A stretch of DNA of 64,000 bases from Rhabditoides inermis (lineage: Eukaryota; Nematoda; Chromadorea; Rhabditida; Rhabditidae): the NCBI GenBank assembly GCA_963966185.1, contig CAWZYM010000206.1, positions 16,001 to 80,000 of the forward strand, given 5' to 3'. How positions within the stretch are numbered: the first letter of the stretch is position 1; every line of letters starts with the position of its first letter. Both the position numbers and the translations under genes were made by a program. The notes under the pieces are model-generated. The model did not search any database and was not told the origin of the DNA. It was given only the letters and a program-made list of their open reading frames with translations. Shown one piece after another: positions 49,597 through 60,136 of the stretch.

Positions 49597-50907
49597 TCAG
49601 TGCCTGGGCACTACGGACGCAGTTTCCGCACTGGGCGCGTCGCTGTTTAACGCTTGCACCCTCTTCTGGTGCCGTTTCCACTTGGTGCAGTAAGCTGTGC
49701 CGTGCGTAGAGCTCCTTGCGCTGTCTCTCACTGCGCAGTAGTCGCAGTGGCGACTGGGCTTGCTCTCCTTCTCCGACCGCTTGTTGGTGGAGGTCGAAGG
49801 CTGCGAGACTGGCTGTCTCTTGTCGCACTGCGCGTTCTTCGCAGCTGCCCGCTTCTCTCTCTGCTTGTTCGACGCGTTGATTTGACTCATCTTTGCATCT
49901 CCGCTGCTACTGACCCTCTCGTTGTTGGTGCTGAGCGGGCGCATCCCTTTCTCCTGTTCGATGCGGATGACGCAGTCCTGGAAAGTATGGCCATCTCGCC
50001 AACAGTAGAGACAATGGTCGGATGGCTCGACCGACTGCTGCTCGGCTTGCATCGCTGTGACCAATACTTGGCGTTCCAATTCGTTTTCCATCCGAATCCT
50101 GTTGGTTTCGTCTCGAATCGCGATCGCACGGCACGCGAGATCCCTTGCCTGATGCAGTGTCTCCGGGTCGGCGAACTGCACCTGAGCGCTGATCTCGAGT
50201 GGCAGTTTCGTGATGAATGCCTCGAGAAGCGACTCGTCGAAGTAGCTCTTCGGATCGTTCGGATACGCGATCTCATACGTGGTGCGCAGTCTGTCCAAGA
50301 AGTCTTGGACTGTTTCATCCTCCCGCTTGACGATGCTGCGAATCAGCACTTGCGAGGACCGCTGAGCGGTGAGGTTGATGAAGTTCCTATCAAGGAAAGT
50401 GACGATCTTATCGTAGTCGTCCCTGTCCGCTTCCGGCATTCTCTCAATGCATGCCCGAGCGGAGCCGCGCAACAGCGCCTTGAACTTGGCGGCTTTGCGT
50501 TCGTTGGAGAGACGCACGTAGCAAGTTCGCAGAACGTCCTCAAAGTGCCGTTTGAATACCTTCCACTCTATCGCGGTCTCGATAGGAGTCTCATGTCGTC
50601 CTTCGAATGTCGGGAGCTCCTCCATCGTCCTGTCATCGTGCATCTTGTCCAGTCGCCAGTTGATTGCGGCGAACCTCGCCTCGTTCAACTCCTGCCTATC
50701 CGTCATTGCATCGATGATTTCCTGAATGGGCGTTGACTGCCCACTCGAATCGGAAGTGGCTCGTGTTTTCGTGATCATGATCCGAACGTTGTCGGGTTTT
50801 GCGTCGCTGAATGTTTCCAACGCATCCTTGAATACTTCTTCCTCTCCCGTATCAGCCGAGTGTGCCTCGACGGCCGCGGAGATGGAAGAGCTTGATATCT
50901 CTTTCAT
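49597..50907 (-). CDS. Gag-like polyprotein of an LTR retrotransposon
   Basis: An uninterrupted frame of about 436 codons from the Met at 50907 (MKEISSSSISAAVEAHSA); the longer frame upstream runs through a (GA)n tract and is doubtful. The centre reads like a Gypsy-class gag capsid: WKVFKRHFEDVLRTC, KFKALLRGSARACIERM, DYDKIVTFLDRNF, ETVQDFLDRLRTTYEIAYP, LLEAFITKLPLEI. A zinc knuckle CLYCWRDGHTFQDC (C-X2-C-X4-H-X4-C) follows, then a basic tail with a second Cys/His cluster (CDYC...HGTAYC). No protease, reverse transcriptase or integrase frame follows on this strand before 48.7 kb, so the element is partial, or the gene has lost its pol or been retained alone. Confidence 0.7.
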   Translation of the reverse strand: MKEISSSSISAAVEAHSADTGEEEVFKDALETFSDAKPDNVRIMITKTRATSDSSGQSTPIQEIIDAMTDRQELNEARFAAINWRLDKMHDDRTMEELPTFEGRHETPIETAIEWKVFKRHFEDVLRTCYVRLSNERKAAKFKALLRGSARACIERMPEADRDDYDKIVTFLDRNFINLTAQRSSQVLIRSIVKREDETVQDFLDRLRTTYEIAYPNDPKSYFDESLLEAFITKLPLEISAQVQFADPETLHQARDLACRAIAIRDETNRIRMENELERQVLVTAMQAEQQSVEPSDHCLYCWRDGHTFQDCVIRIEQEKGMRPLSTNNERVSSSGDAKMSQINASNKQREKRAAAKNAQCDKRQPVSQPSTSTNKRSEKESKPSRHCDYCAVRDSARSSTHGTAYCTKWKRHQKRVQALNSDAPSAETASVVPRH

Positions 50908-50918
50908 TCTACCCAACG

Positions 50919-50919
<1 letters not shown>

Positions 50920-50972
<53 letters not shown>
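50920..50972. repeat. (CT)n tract upstream of gag
   Basis: Pure CT run immediately 5' of the gag Met, encoding RE repeats in the extended frame. Confidence 0.9.
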
Positions 50973-50974
<2 letters not shown>

Positions 50975-51525
50975 GACCGCTTGCGTTTGGTTGTACAACC
51001 CGCAGTTTGCACGGTTGCCCGTGTATAAGAGAGGATTTTAGTTGAAACGCAGGGACGGCACCCTTCAGGAAAAGACAAAGATGATGGATCAAGAGAAGGA
51101 GTTACCGGCGTATGCGCGAACCACAATACACCCAGCGCTGACCTGTCCACAGTGTCTACCTTGTCGTCGACCGATGATCGCGCTGGCTTTGTCGGCTTCT
51201 GCGATAAGTTGTAGTTATTCGGTTGGACGCAGGGACAGCACCCCTCAAGGAAAAGAAAGACGGATGGAAATATAGTAAACTATACCACGCGAAAATCGAA
51301 ATCCAAATGCAATATGGATGACACTGTCAGATGCCTGTAAGAATGAAGAAATGACGCGTGCGTACAAGAAAAGTCCGTGTCCCGCGAGGGATGGCGTGAT
51401 CCGCATTCGCGTGAACTTTGATCATTCTCTGAGGCCGGTCGCGAGCGGACTGTCTGGCTATCCTCTCTGCTCGTATTCCGAAATCGATGAGGGACTGAAC
51501 ACATGCTGGGATGTGCTGATTGTCC

Positions 51526-52234
51526 GCTGTTCCAGAGTGGCGTGCATCTGTGTGATACTACATCGGACACAGATCACAACTCACTCTCTATTGTGTTACA
51601 CGTCACCAACTGTGCAACTTGAGACAAGATAAATCGTCTCGAATCCAGTACCTTGCTCACACCCTATAGGCGTGGCGCGCATCAGTGTGACAATACATCG
51701 GACACAGATACAGTACTGAATCATGCATTACATACGCGCTTGTGGCCCGTGAGCCGTGAATAAAGTCGTCACTCTACTCCCTTCGCGTTCGCGGTCACGC
51801 GGTAAATCAGATAATCACTGGCGCCAGAGATCATCGATAAACGTGGCACGGTAATGCAAATGGTTTCATCCGACAGTGGCTACTGCGGATCTGGAAACCC
51901 TTCCCGATTAGAGCTTACCGGACGAACCGAACCCTAGATCAGTGTGGAGTGAATTCACTCAACCAGTTGGTACCGCAACTTGCCCACGCTAGTTGGGCGG
52001 GTCCATACGAGATAAATCAGTAAAGACATTACGGACCGCTGTTTCAGAGTGGTGTGCATCTATGTGATAATACATCGGACACAGACCACAACTCACTCTC
52101 GGTTGTGTTACACGTCACCAACTGTGCAACTTGAGACAAGATAAATCGTCTCACATCCAGTACCTTGCTTACACCCTATAGGCGTGGCGCGCATCAGTGT
52201 GACAATACATCGGACACAGATACAGTACTGAAAG
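51526..52234. repeat. Direct repeats of ~195 bp around an LTR-like junction
   Basis: 51526-51719 and 52035-52234 are about 90% identical (ATACATCGGACACAGAT, CGTCACCAACTGTGCAACTT, GACAAGATAAATCGTCTC). Between them lie AATAAAG (51757) and TGGCGCCA (51828), which together look like the R-U5 end of an LTR followed by a primer-binding site, on the plus strand. This is opposite to the gag ORF, so the link is uncertain. Confidence 0.5.
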
Positions 52235-53963
52235 GTAGGGAAGCCCGAGTCTTCCGGTATCACTTTGATTGACCGCTCGCTCCCTCTTTCCCGAAGCGGT
52301 CGTAGACAAGCAGCGCAAACCCTGGCGGTATTCGCAGTACCCCAGTGCCTGTCGTCCACACCCTCGGTGCGTCAGCCGTTTGTAGTTTAAATAGATCGTT
52401 CGGCGACTCATGAAGTATTCACTTATACTCCGCTCGTGCGGTTCCGCACACTGACTGAGGTCCGGGTGCTTTGACCCCTACTCATGCACTCGCTTTTAGC
52501 GGCGCATTCCCACCTGTGTACCACCTGTACACTTGGCCCCGTAAAAATAATGTAGCGGAGACTAAGGTAAACAACAAAAAAAAACACGCTCACCTTCCTG
52601 GCGTCCTTGTGTGAGTCCGTTGGAGTCGATGACAGCTGCTTCCCTTATCGCTGCGGTCGCTGCCACCTCTTGGCGTCATCGGAGGATGAGGCGGATGGCG
52701 GCGCATTCGTGCATAGCCCGCTTCAATCGAATGGCGTGATAGATGCCATCCGAAAGTGGACTCGGAACCTGCGCGTTCTTTGAACGCGGCGAGCCATCTA
52801 GACACACGGGCGGAGAGGGTGTGAGAGATAATAGGGCCTACGCTGGGTCGTTTTCCCTCTCCCTCTCTCCACCTATCTAAACGGGGGACTGCAACTGTTA
52901 CGTTTCTAAAAAAGCATTACCCGTTCTACGGTGTAAATAAAACAATACTACAACCAAAACCGGAAAACCAGTATGAGTAGCTGTACTGGGAGAGTGTGTG
53001 GGGTCATCGATTTGACTCGCTCACACCGGGCACTTCCTGCCAGCCGGAGCCGCAGAAAGCGCATATAAACGAGGCAAAACACACGGGAAATTACTGCACC
53101 GCTACCGTATTGCTACAGTAACTACAGTACCAAAACACAAACTACAGTACACCATACTCACCTCATCGTTCTCCTCTCCGGGGTCGATGTACAACAAATG
53201 AAGCTGGTACAGAGCGAAGAGATAGTCCGTCGCTGCTCGCGAAACAGCGCCGGTCACATATCAAATGCTCAACTTTACCTGACCTGAAATCGATCGCCCC
53301 AATTCTGCTTCTCGCTCGCTCGCTGTCGCCTCTCTCTGTCTCCCTCTGTTCACCGCTGACCGCTGCCTCACCGTTTCCGGGAGTGTATAGAGTTATAATC
53401 GTTCGTACACGGGGACGGCACCCCTCAGATGGAAAGACAGAAAGTGAAGAGAGATGGGCGTGTTATGCGAGATACACAACACACCTTCCTGCTTACCTTG
53501 ACGATCGCTCCAGCCTCGCGGCTGTTGCAATAAAAATGTTCGTATTCGGTAAAACGCAGGGGCAGCACCCTTCAGGAAAGACGAGAAAATGACAGGAGTT
53601 GCGGTGACGCGAGGACGGCACCTCTCAAGAGAGAGAAACATACCTCGTCCAGTGCACAAAAAGGGGGTTGTAGTACGATGCGGATGATGGCGGTTGCGCA
53701 GACTCGTCCATCGATCGCATGCGGAACAGTACATCGCCGGTCACGTGTCGATTGTACAACTTAACCTGATAACTGAAATCGATCACACTCTCCCTCTCTC
53801 CTCTCACGCACACCGCAGCTGGCCGGCTGGGGGTGGAGACAAAGAGGGAAGGGGTGGGCGGGGTCACAAAAAATCGATCGGTGGATCGTGCAAAAAGTTC
53901 TAAACAGGTAGCTACAACTGTTGAATAAGAACTAGTTACTAGAAAACCGAACTCGCTGCTATC
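52235..53963. other. Intergenic block, no gene supported
   Basis: Mostly GC-balanced sequence with several TACAGTA motifs and three copies of the GGGACGGCACCCCTCA motif (53406-53625). No exon model could be supported. Confidence 0.4.
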
Positions 53964-54528
53964 AGTGACAGGTGTTTGACGTGTGAACGCCGGTCGGCCC
54001 AGGACCTACCTGTTAGGGACATCCGCGTGAGCGGATGCGCCAACCCAGAGGACTTCGATATCAAACCGCAAACTACTACCGTTGATGACAAACCAGTAGT
54101 CCACATTAGTTCCCGTGGGACATAATGTGAATGCAATACAAGAACAGATGTTTGGCATCTTTATCTCGCATAACAAGCACACAATGAGAAATGGATAGGG
54201 AACGGGGAAAACCCCAATGTGGACGCGGGGACGGCACCCCTCAGGTGGTCAATGGTGGGACCTAAGGTCTCAGGACTGGCATCTGAGTATCAGCTACCGC
54301 CGTACTGAACCCCCGACTGAGTGGTGTCGGTGGCTTATATAGGGAAGGGGGCGGGGCGTGTAGAGGCGCCTCGGCCAATGGACGAGCGACGTTCGTCCCG
54401 CGCTTCCCGCTGGTGTATCAGTAGATCGCCCGCCATGCCGTTGGCTGCAATCAGTGATCAGACTAGACTCGGAGCGTCTCTCTCTCGTAGAGTGAGATGC
54501 GACAGACAGAGAGTGTCTCTCTGTCACA
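53964..54528 (+). repeat. PLE terminal repeat (pLTR), intact copy
   Basis: Same sequence as 43874-45243 without the foldback insertion. It starts inside the ORF tail (from CLTCERRSAQDL) and ends at GTGTCTCTCTGTCACA, just before the reverse transcriptase coding region. Confidence 0.85.
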
Positions 54529-56844
54529 CAATGATCAAATAAAAGGATTCGGAAATATCTCGGATTTGAGTATTCAAAATTGTAACATTAAAGCGCACCC
54601 CTACTTCTCTATGCAAATAAAAAATGTCAGTAGAAAATGCCGAGGTAAAAAGAGAAGGAGTCGTTCAGCGCAACATAATTCATTATCGATATCAGATATG
54701 ACTGCGGAAGTTGATAAGAACAGTGGTTTTTCATTGCACAAGTTTTTCAAAAATATTTCACAAAAGAATACTGAAAAGTTGATTGATTTCATGATAAACA
54801 GTTCTGATTTCAATAATTTGAATCATCTCACTCAACTCAAAATATTTGCTGGAACGTGTAAATCTTTAGTGAAACTAAAAAATGCACAACAAACAATTAG
54901 ACGCTTTCACAATTTGAAAATTAATTACGATGGAAAATTCCTGGAAAATGTGAATATTGCGAAATTAATCAATCGTAGTTTCCGTACCGTAGTATCATTA
55001 CACGAGAACAAATTTATAATGATAAAAATGTGTTGAATATTAGAATACTTTACCAATACGATCTTCCAATCTCTTCTGTAATTTGTAACTATAACCGCTT
55101 CCTTAAAACATTAACCACAGAACGAATACGTGATATTTTACTAGGCGATTGCATGTGTGATTCAAAGTATTCCCTATATAAAAATTCTCACCATGAACAT
55201 GTGGTCACTGGTAATTTGAATATTATTGAAGACATTCATTTGAGAACAATAATGCTGAAAGGTACAAAGTTCAGAATACCGAAACCAGTTAACAAAATCG
55301 AAAGTCTTCAAACTATTCTAGAACATGTAACCACGCATTTGGATAAACTTCAAAAAACTTATAACATTCCTTTAAATACTTTTGAAGTTTTTTCGTCACG
55401 AGTAAAGATGCACCTAAGCAAACGCTACAATGAAGAATATGAAAAGTTTGATTTTGAGTACATAACCTATTCTAAAGAAACCTTATCTCAGCTACAGAGA
55501 CACTTTGTCATAACACCAGTAGATAAGGCAGAAGGAAACTTCGCGCTGACATGTAACAAACTTTACATTCAAATCATGAATAAAGAACTAGGTTACGATG
55601 CCATAAACAATGTGGTGAACAGTAATAATGAGACGTATTCTTTGTATGAAAAAGAGTCAATAGACAACATTGTGCTTAGACATATTTCTGAAACAAAATC
55701 TTTTAATACAATTGAGGCTGAAAATAAAACATTGCCTAGAACTTATGCCATCCCAAAAATGCATAAAAGCCCAGTAAAATTTCGATTTATCACTGGAGCT
55801 TTTAATAGTAGTCTCAAACCAATTTCATTAGAATTGCAGTTGATACTATCCCATCTCAAATCACATTTTTCTAATTATTGCAAATTGATCAGACAGCGTA
55901 ACAATACCGAAATATATTGGTCAATCAAAAACAGTCAAGAGGCAATCAATTCCATCAAAAATATCACAAACAAACAAAATAAGGACCTCTATTGTGCTGA
56001 TTTTGCTAGTCTGTTCACAAATCTTCCCCATGGAGTTGTCATGCAGAATATGTTCAAACTTGTAGACTTATGCTTCAACAATAGCGGAAAAAAGTACATT
56101 GTTTCCGGTTATAAAAAGGCATATTATTCAAATGATGAGAATAATGCAAATAGAAATAAATATACACCGGTAGATGTAAAATTCATGATTCAATACATTC
56201 TTCACAACAGCTTTGCAATTTATGGAGATAAACTTTTCAAGCAGACATCTGGTATCCCTCAGGGAAACAATGCGTCTCCATCGTTGGCAGACTTAACCCT
56301 TTCTTTCATGGAATTCGAATACGTTAAAGCAAATGAAAATGTTTTCAAATGTGGTTTCAAAGCATATAGGTATATGGATGATCTCTTAATTGTTCATAAT
56401 CCTTCAAATGATGCTTTGCAGAGAACAGTTGACAGTGTATACCATAGTTCCCTCACACTAGAACAAACGAACATTGGACCAAATAATGCAATCTTCTTGG
56501 ATTTGAATATTTCAAAGGCATATAACCAATTCTCAGTGGAATTATATAACAAAACAGACGATTACAGTTTCGAAGTAGTCAGATATCCGAATTACAATTC
56601 TAATATAAAGATGTCAGTGGGTTGGAACACAATGAATGGTGAACTCACACGCATATTCAGAACATGCACAGAAACAGCTTCCTTTAAGGTTAGATGCAAA
56701 CAGTTAGTGTGCAACTTTATTAAAAATGAGTATCCGCAGCGTAAAGTAGAATTAGAATTCTGTAAGTTAGTTATGCGGAATAAATCAATGATGGTGAAAC
56801 ATAACATTCATAGTGTGTCTGATGTTCTGTCACTAATCAAGTAA
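54497..56844 (+). mobile_element. Penelope-like element, reverse transcriptase piece
   Basis: Two overlapping frames: 54497-55036 (N-terminal, 179 codons) and the main frame to 56844 (about 604 codons, no ATG of its own), offset by one frameshift near 55000-55036. The main frame has the PLE reverse transcriptase series: TPVDKAEGNFALTC, PRTYAIPKMHKSPVKFRFI, YCADFASLFTNLPH (motif A, first catalytic Asp), TSGIPQGNNASPSLADL (motif B), YRYMDDLLIVHN (motif C) and FLDLNIS. It ends without an endonuclease domain. Codon use is AT-rich, unlike the GC-rich host genes. Apart from the frameshift it is well preserved, which suggests recent arrival. Confidence 0.88.
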
Positions 56845-56858
56845 TTCTATCAATTATA

Positions 56859-57113
56859 GCGCGCCAAACTAGAACTGTCTGCTACTATGACTCTCTCTCT
56901 TATCTCTCACTCCCCCGCTGACCCACAGTCGCGCATTGTATGCGCCCCGTACTCTTTTCGCACCGATTGCCGCAAGTATCTACTCTTCCCCGCGCTTCTT
57001 CTCTCACAACGGCTCTTCCATATGAGTTCTTTGTTATTTTGATCATTATTTTATAATCTTTACTAACTAGTATATGTTTGTTGTTGTCCTTGTCTTATGT
57101 GTTTGTGTTAACC
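56859..57113. other. PLE 3' flank
   Basis: Non-coding; GC-rich at first (GCGCGCCAAACTAG), AT-rich after 57020. It leads directly into ribozyme copy C. Confidence 0.45.
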
Positions 57114-57206
57114 TCTCATGCGTGGTCATCTCTGATGAGTGCTCCGCCTCGTATGAGACTGTCCGAACAATCCAGTCAGGTGGTAGGAGCCGAAACTGGG
57201 TTGTTC
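57114..57206 (+). ncRNA. Hammerhead-like RNA with permuted strand order (copy C)
   Basis: Bridge strand TCTCATGCG (57114), stem I CATCT (57127), CTGATGA (57132), stem II GCTCC (57141) with a G and an extra T before it, bridge CGTATGAGA (57150), stem III GAACAATCCAG (57165), GTC (57175-57177), stem I AGGTG (57178), GTA, stem II GGAGC (57186), C, GAAA (57192), stem III CTGGGTTGTTC (57196). All four helices pair although nearly every paired position differs from copies A and B, giving many compensatory changes. It lies 270 bases downstream of the PLE reverse transcriptase stop. Confidence 0.65.
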
Positions 57207-57302
57207 ACCATCTCTTTCTTATCACACTTTCACTTTCTCTATAACATGTTCGGCACATCAACCTGAAAAACAATTTCTTCGAAATTTGAGAAAAGGACAT
57301 CC

Positions 57303-57680
57303 ATTCTCTTTCGAAAAGTACACGAGTAAAGAGGAGTGGTTTGTTTTGATCTAATTCAACAAAAGCACATGCATAAAATCTCTTCGCAGCTGACTAAAAT
57401 TTCAAAACAAACCTGCTCTTTCTGATCGATGAAAAATATAGTATGCACTATAATCGTGTCATACATTTTGTTGCAAGTTACTTGTTAGGATTAACAGTAT
57501 CCTGAATACCTGAACTCAACATGCTAACAAGAAAACAATTAGAGTTTTAAAACATCGTTCGAAAGAGCAGGTTTGTTTTGAAATTTTAGTCAGCTGCGAA
57601 GAGATTTTATGCATGTGCTTTTGTTGAATTAGATCAAAACAAACCACTCCTCTTTACTCGTGTACTTTTCGAAAGAGAAT
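57303..57680. mobile_element. Foldback MITE, 378 bp
   Basis: Terminal inverted repeats of about 120 bases (57303-57422 and 57561-57680) that appear identical, starting ATTCTCTTTCGAAAAGTACA, around a 138-base AT-rich centre. The right end abuts the duplicated LINE fragment. Degenerate relatives occur at 1705, 2130 and, for the outer part, 38838. Confidence 0.85.
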
Positions 57681-57840
57681 TGTAGCTGAGTTAACATCTC
57701 ACTTCTTCAAAAATAACATTATTAGTGAGTATCAGCATGGTTTTATGAAGAAGAAAAGATCAACAACCACCCAGTTGATTGAGTATCAAAGGGATCTGGT
57801 TGCAAATGCAGCTAATGGTCAATGCACTGACTCAGTGTCT
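57681..57840 (+). mobile_element. LINE reverse transcriptase fragment, duplicate
   Basis: Copy of 38285-38444 (SEYQHGFMKKKRSTTTQL); start of the duplicated block that contains ribozyme B, MSP copy 3 and U1 copy 3. Confidence 0.8.
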
Positions 57841-58005
57841 TCTCGCGCGCTTTTAGTCCATGCGACACGAGACCCACACACACATTCAGTCGAACACCGA
57901 GCACTTTCCTGTGCGGTCTCCTCCCCTCCCCCCATTTTATTTTTGTTAGAAGACGATAGAATGATCAATGTCCTTTTATTATCAAGTATAATTTCAATGC
58001 CCCTG

Positions 58006-58089
58006 TCCTACCGGCTCATCACTGATGATGGTCCCGGCCGGTAGGATCACACATTCGGTCTGGTGAAAGGGACCGAAACCGGATGTGTG
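58006..58089 (+). ncRNA. Hammerhead-like RNA with permuted strand order (copy B)
   Basis: Duplicate of copy A, with the sole core-helix difference restoring pairing: stem III is CACACATTCGG / CCGGATGTGTG, eleven pairs including one G-T. Expected cleavage after 58060. Confidence 0.6.
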
Positions 58090-59190
58090 CCTTGCTAATT
58101 ACATGTACTATTTCCTATATAATTTCGTCTAACTGCTACGTATTCAAGTAAGTATTGATACATACATTGGTACATTAACATTTGAAAAAAAGAATTTCTT
58201 CTAAATTCAACAAAAAGACATTCATTCTCTTTTGAAAAGTACAAGCATAAAGTACCTCTTTTTGGGTTTATCTCGATTTGAGAAGAGGTAGAGAAGAGGT
58301 TGAGAGGAGGGAGAGAGAGAGGAGGGAGAGAGAGGAGGGAGAGAGAGGAGGGAGAGAGAGGAGGGAGACTAATCTAGATTATCGATCGATTATCGATTTA
58401 TGTACTTCAGTCAGTCTCTGTCTCCATCCTCTGTGTGATGATCGGGAATCCAATCGGTAGATCGGAAAGCTCGTAGGTCTTCTTCTGGAAAAAGTTGTGA
58501 TGTGTAAATAATGTTCATCTCGCTAGTGATACTCGAATATTCCCGATTTCTGCAGAATCAAAAAAAGTCCGACATCTTCGTTGTGTTTCTGATCCAACAA
58601 CACTTTGTATATCTCTAAATGCTAGTTTTGTGACGAACAATTATTATAGAAAATTAGAGTCATTTATGAAATATTGAAAAAATTGTTGATTGTTTCGCGC
58701 ACAAACTATATGAATTTGGTGAAACGTAACACGTGTTTATCATCAGATTCAAGTTATACAACCGTCGACCTAGCCAATAAGGGGACTGACCTAGACTCTC
58801 GATTACAAGTCGCTAGCTGCTTACAAGGGGCCCATCGATGAATGCAATGAATTTGGATCAGATGACGTCACAGACTTTTGACAACAGGCGGTACGAAAGT
58901 TGTGAGGGTGGTCGTCACTCCACTGTAACCAGCGGTAAATTGTGAATTGTAGTAACACTCAAATCGAATTTGGGTGCGTTGTCGATCGAATCCATTCTCG
59001 GTCCGATCGAATCCATTCTCTTTTGTCGGTCGGGCGTATCGAGAACGATGACTGCAATGGTGACGTCATCTGACGTCATCTGACGTCAAAAGGATGTGAC
59101 GGCAACTTATGTATCAGTAATCAATAATATTGTTACATAGAAACATGAACTTCGACGTCAGAAAGAAGGAGAGAGAGAAAGTGAAAGTAG
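58090..59190. other. Spacer of the MSP/U1 duplication, right copy
   Basis: Near-identical to 38700-39770, including the (GAGAGGAGG)n array (58305-58372) and triple TGACGTCA motifs (59060-59090). One small insertion (CGGTCCGATCGAATCCATTC) near 58998. Confidence 0.7.
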
Positions 59191-59194
59191 TAAA

Positions 59195-59391
59195 GACACA
59201 CCGGTTGTCCGGTTACTCCACTCATCTCCTGAAAATTTGATTTTCCTCTCTTCAATTTGCGTAATTTATTACGAATACTGTGATTAGTCAATCCGGTTGA
59301 TAATTTGCGATTCTAATCGCAACTCGATGATTTACATGCGTGGAGAGGCGAATAAAAGGCGGGCGCGGCGGGCTGCCGGCATCCATTCGCC
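59195..59391 (+). promoter_or_regulatory. MSP promoter, copy 3
   Basis: GATAA at 59299 and AATAAAAG at 59351; first motif in the standard GGTTGTCCGG form. Confidence 0.6.
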
Positions 59392-59829
59392 ATGGCTCAG
59401 TCCGTCGCTCCCGGAGATATTAACACCCAGCCGGGTACCAAGATCGTCTTCAACGCCCCCTACGATGACAAGCACACCTACCACATCAAGGTGCGTGGAT
59501 ATCGATCGGATATCGATCGATCATTGAATGATTGGTCTTTTCAGATCACCAACACTGGAGGTCGCCGCATCGGATGGGCCATCAAGACCACCAACATGAA
59601 GCGCCTCGGCGTCGACCCGCCGTGCGGAGTGCTCGACCCCAAGGAGGCCGTGCTGATGGCTGTATCTTGCGATACGTTCAAGTACGGAGAGGAGGACACC
59701 AACAACGACCGCGTCACTATCGAGTGGACCAACACCCCCGACGGCGCCGCCAAGACCTTCCGCCGCGAGTGGTTCCAGGGCGACGGAATGGTCCGCCGCA
59801 AGAACCTCCCCATCGAGTACAACCCTTGA
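59392..59829 (+). CDS. Major sperm protein, copy 3
   Basis: Exons 59392-59490 and 59545-59829; 127 aa, identical in protein to copy 1, with a 54-base stop-free intron. The 3' UTR resembles copy 1 (TTTATTCGCATTTTGTTCTG), with AATAAA at 59859. Confidence 0.96.
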   Translation: MAQSVAPGDINTQPGTKIVFNAPYDDKHTYHIKVRGYRSDIDRSLNDWSFQITNTGGRRIGWAIKTTNMKRLGVDPPCGVLDPKEAVLMAVSCDTFKYGEEDTNNDRVTIEWTNTPDGAAKTFRREWFQGDGMVRRKNLPIEYNP

Positions 59830-59974
59830 ACATTTTATTCGCATTTTGTTCTGACGAAATAAATGTTTTTGAAGAATCTAGTCCTTTGATGTGGTGGTTT
59901 TGTTGTTTTCTTTCAACCTTAATGTCGACGTTAGGTTCCACTGCGTTCTTCTAGTAGTTTCTTTTTATCTATGG

Positions 59975-60136
59975 TCAGGGCCGCGCGAACGCAGCCCCTC
60001 ACTCAAAAATTTAGCTGTTGGCCAATTCCAACTCGGAACTGCCATACAGGTCAGCCTCTCCCGAAGTGCAATGGAGAAGCCTCACCGTAGAGGTCCCGCC
60101 TTCATGATCACGAGAGCCTCCCAGCCAGGTAAGTTT
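59975..60136 (-). ncRNA. U1 snRNA, copy 3
   Basis: Same elements as copy 1; variant GACCTCTACGG between loops I and II. Convergent with MSP copy 3, 146 bases from its stop. Confidence 0.93.

Noticed and set aside
49654..50736. 360-codon plus-strand frame opposite gag
   Set aside because: Antisense shadow of the gag ORF, which has a zinc knuckle and capsid-like helices.
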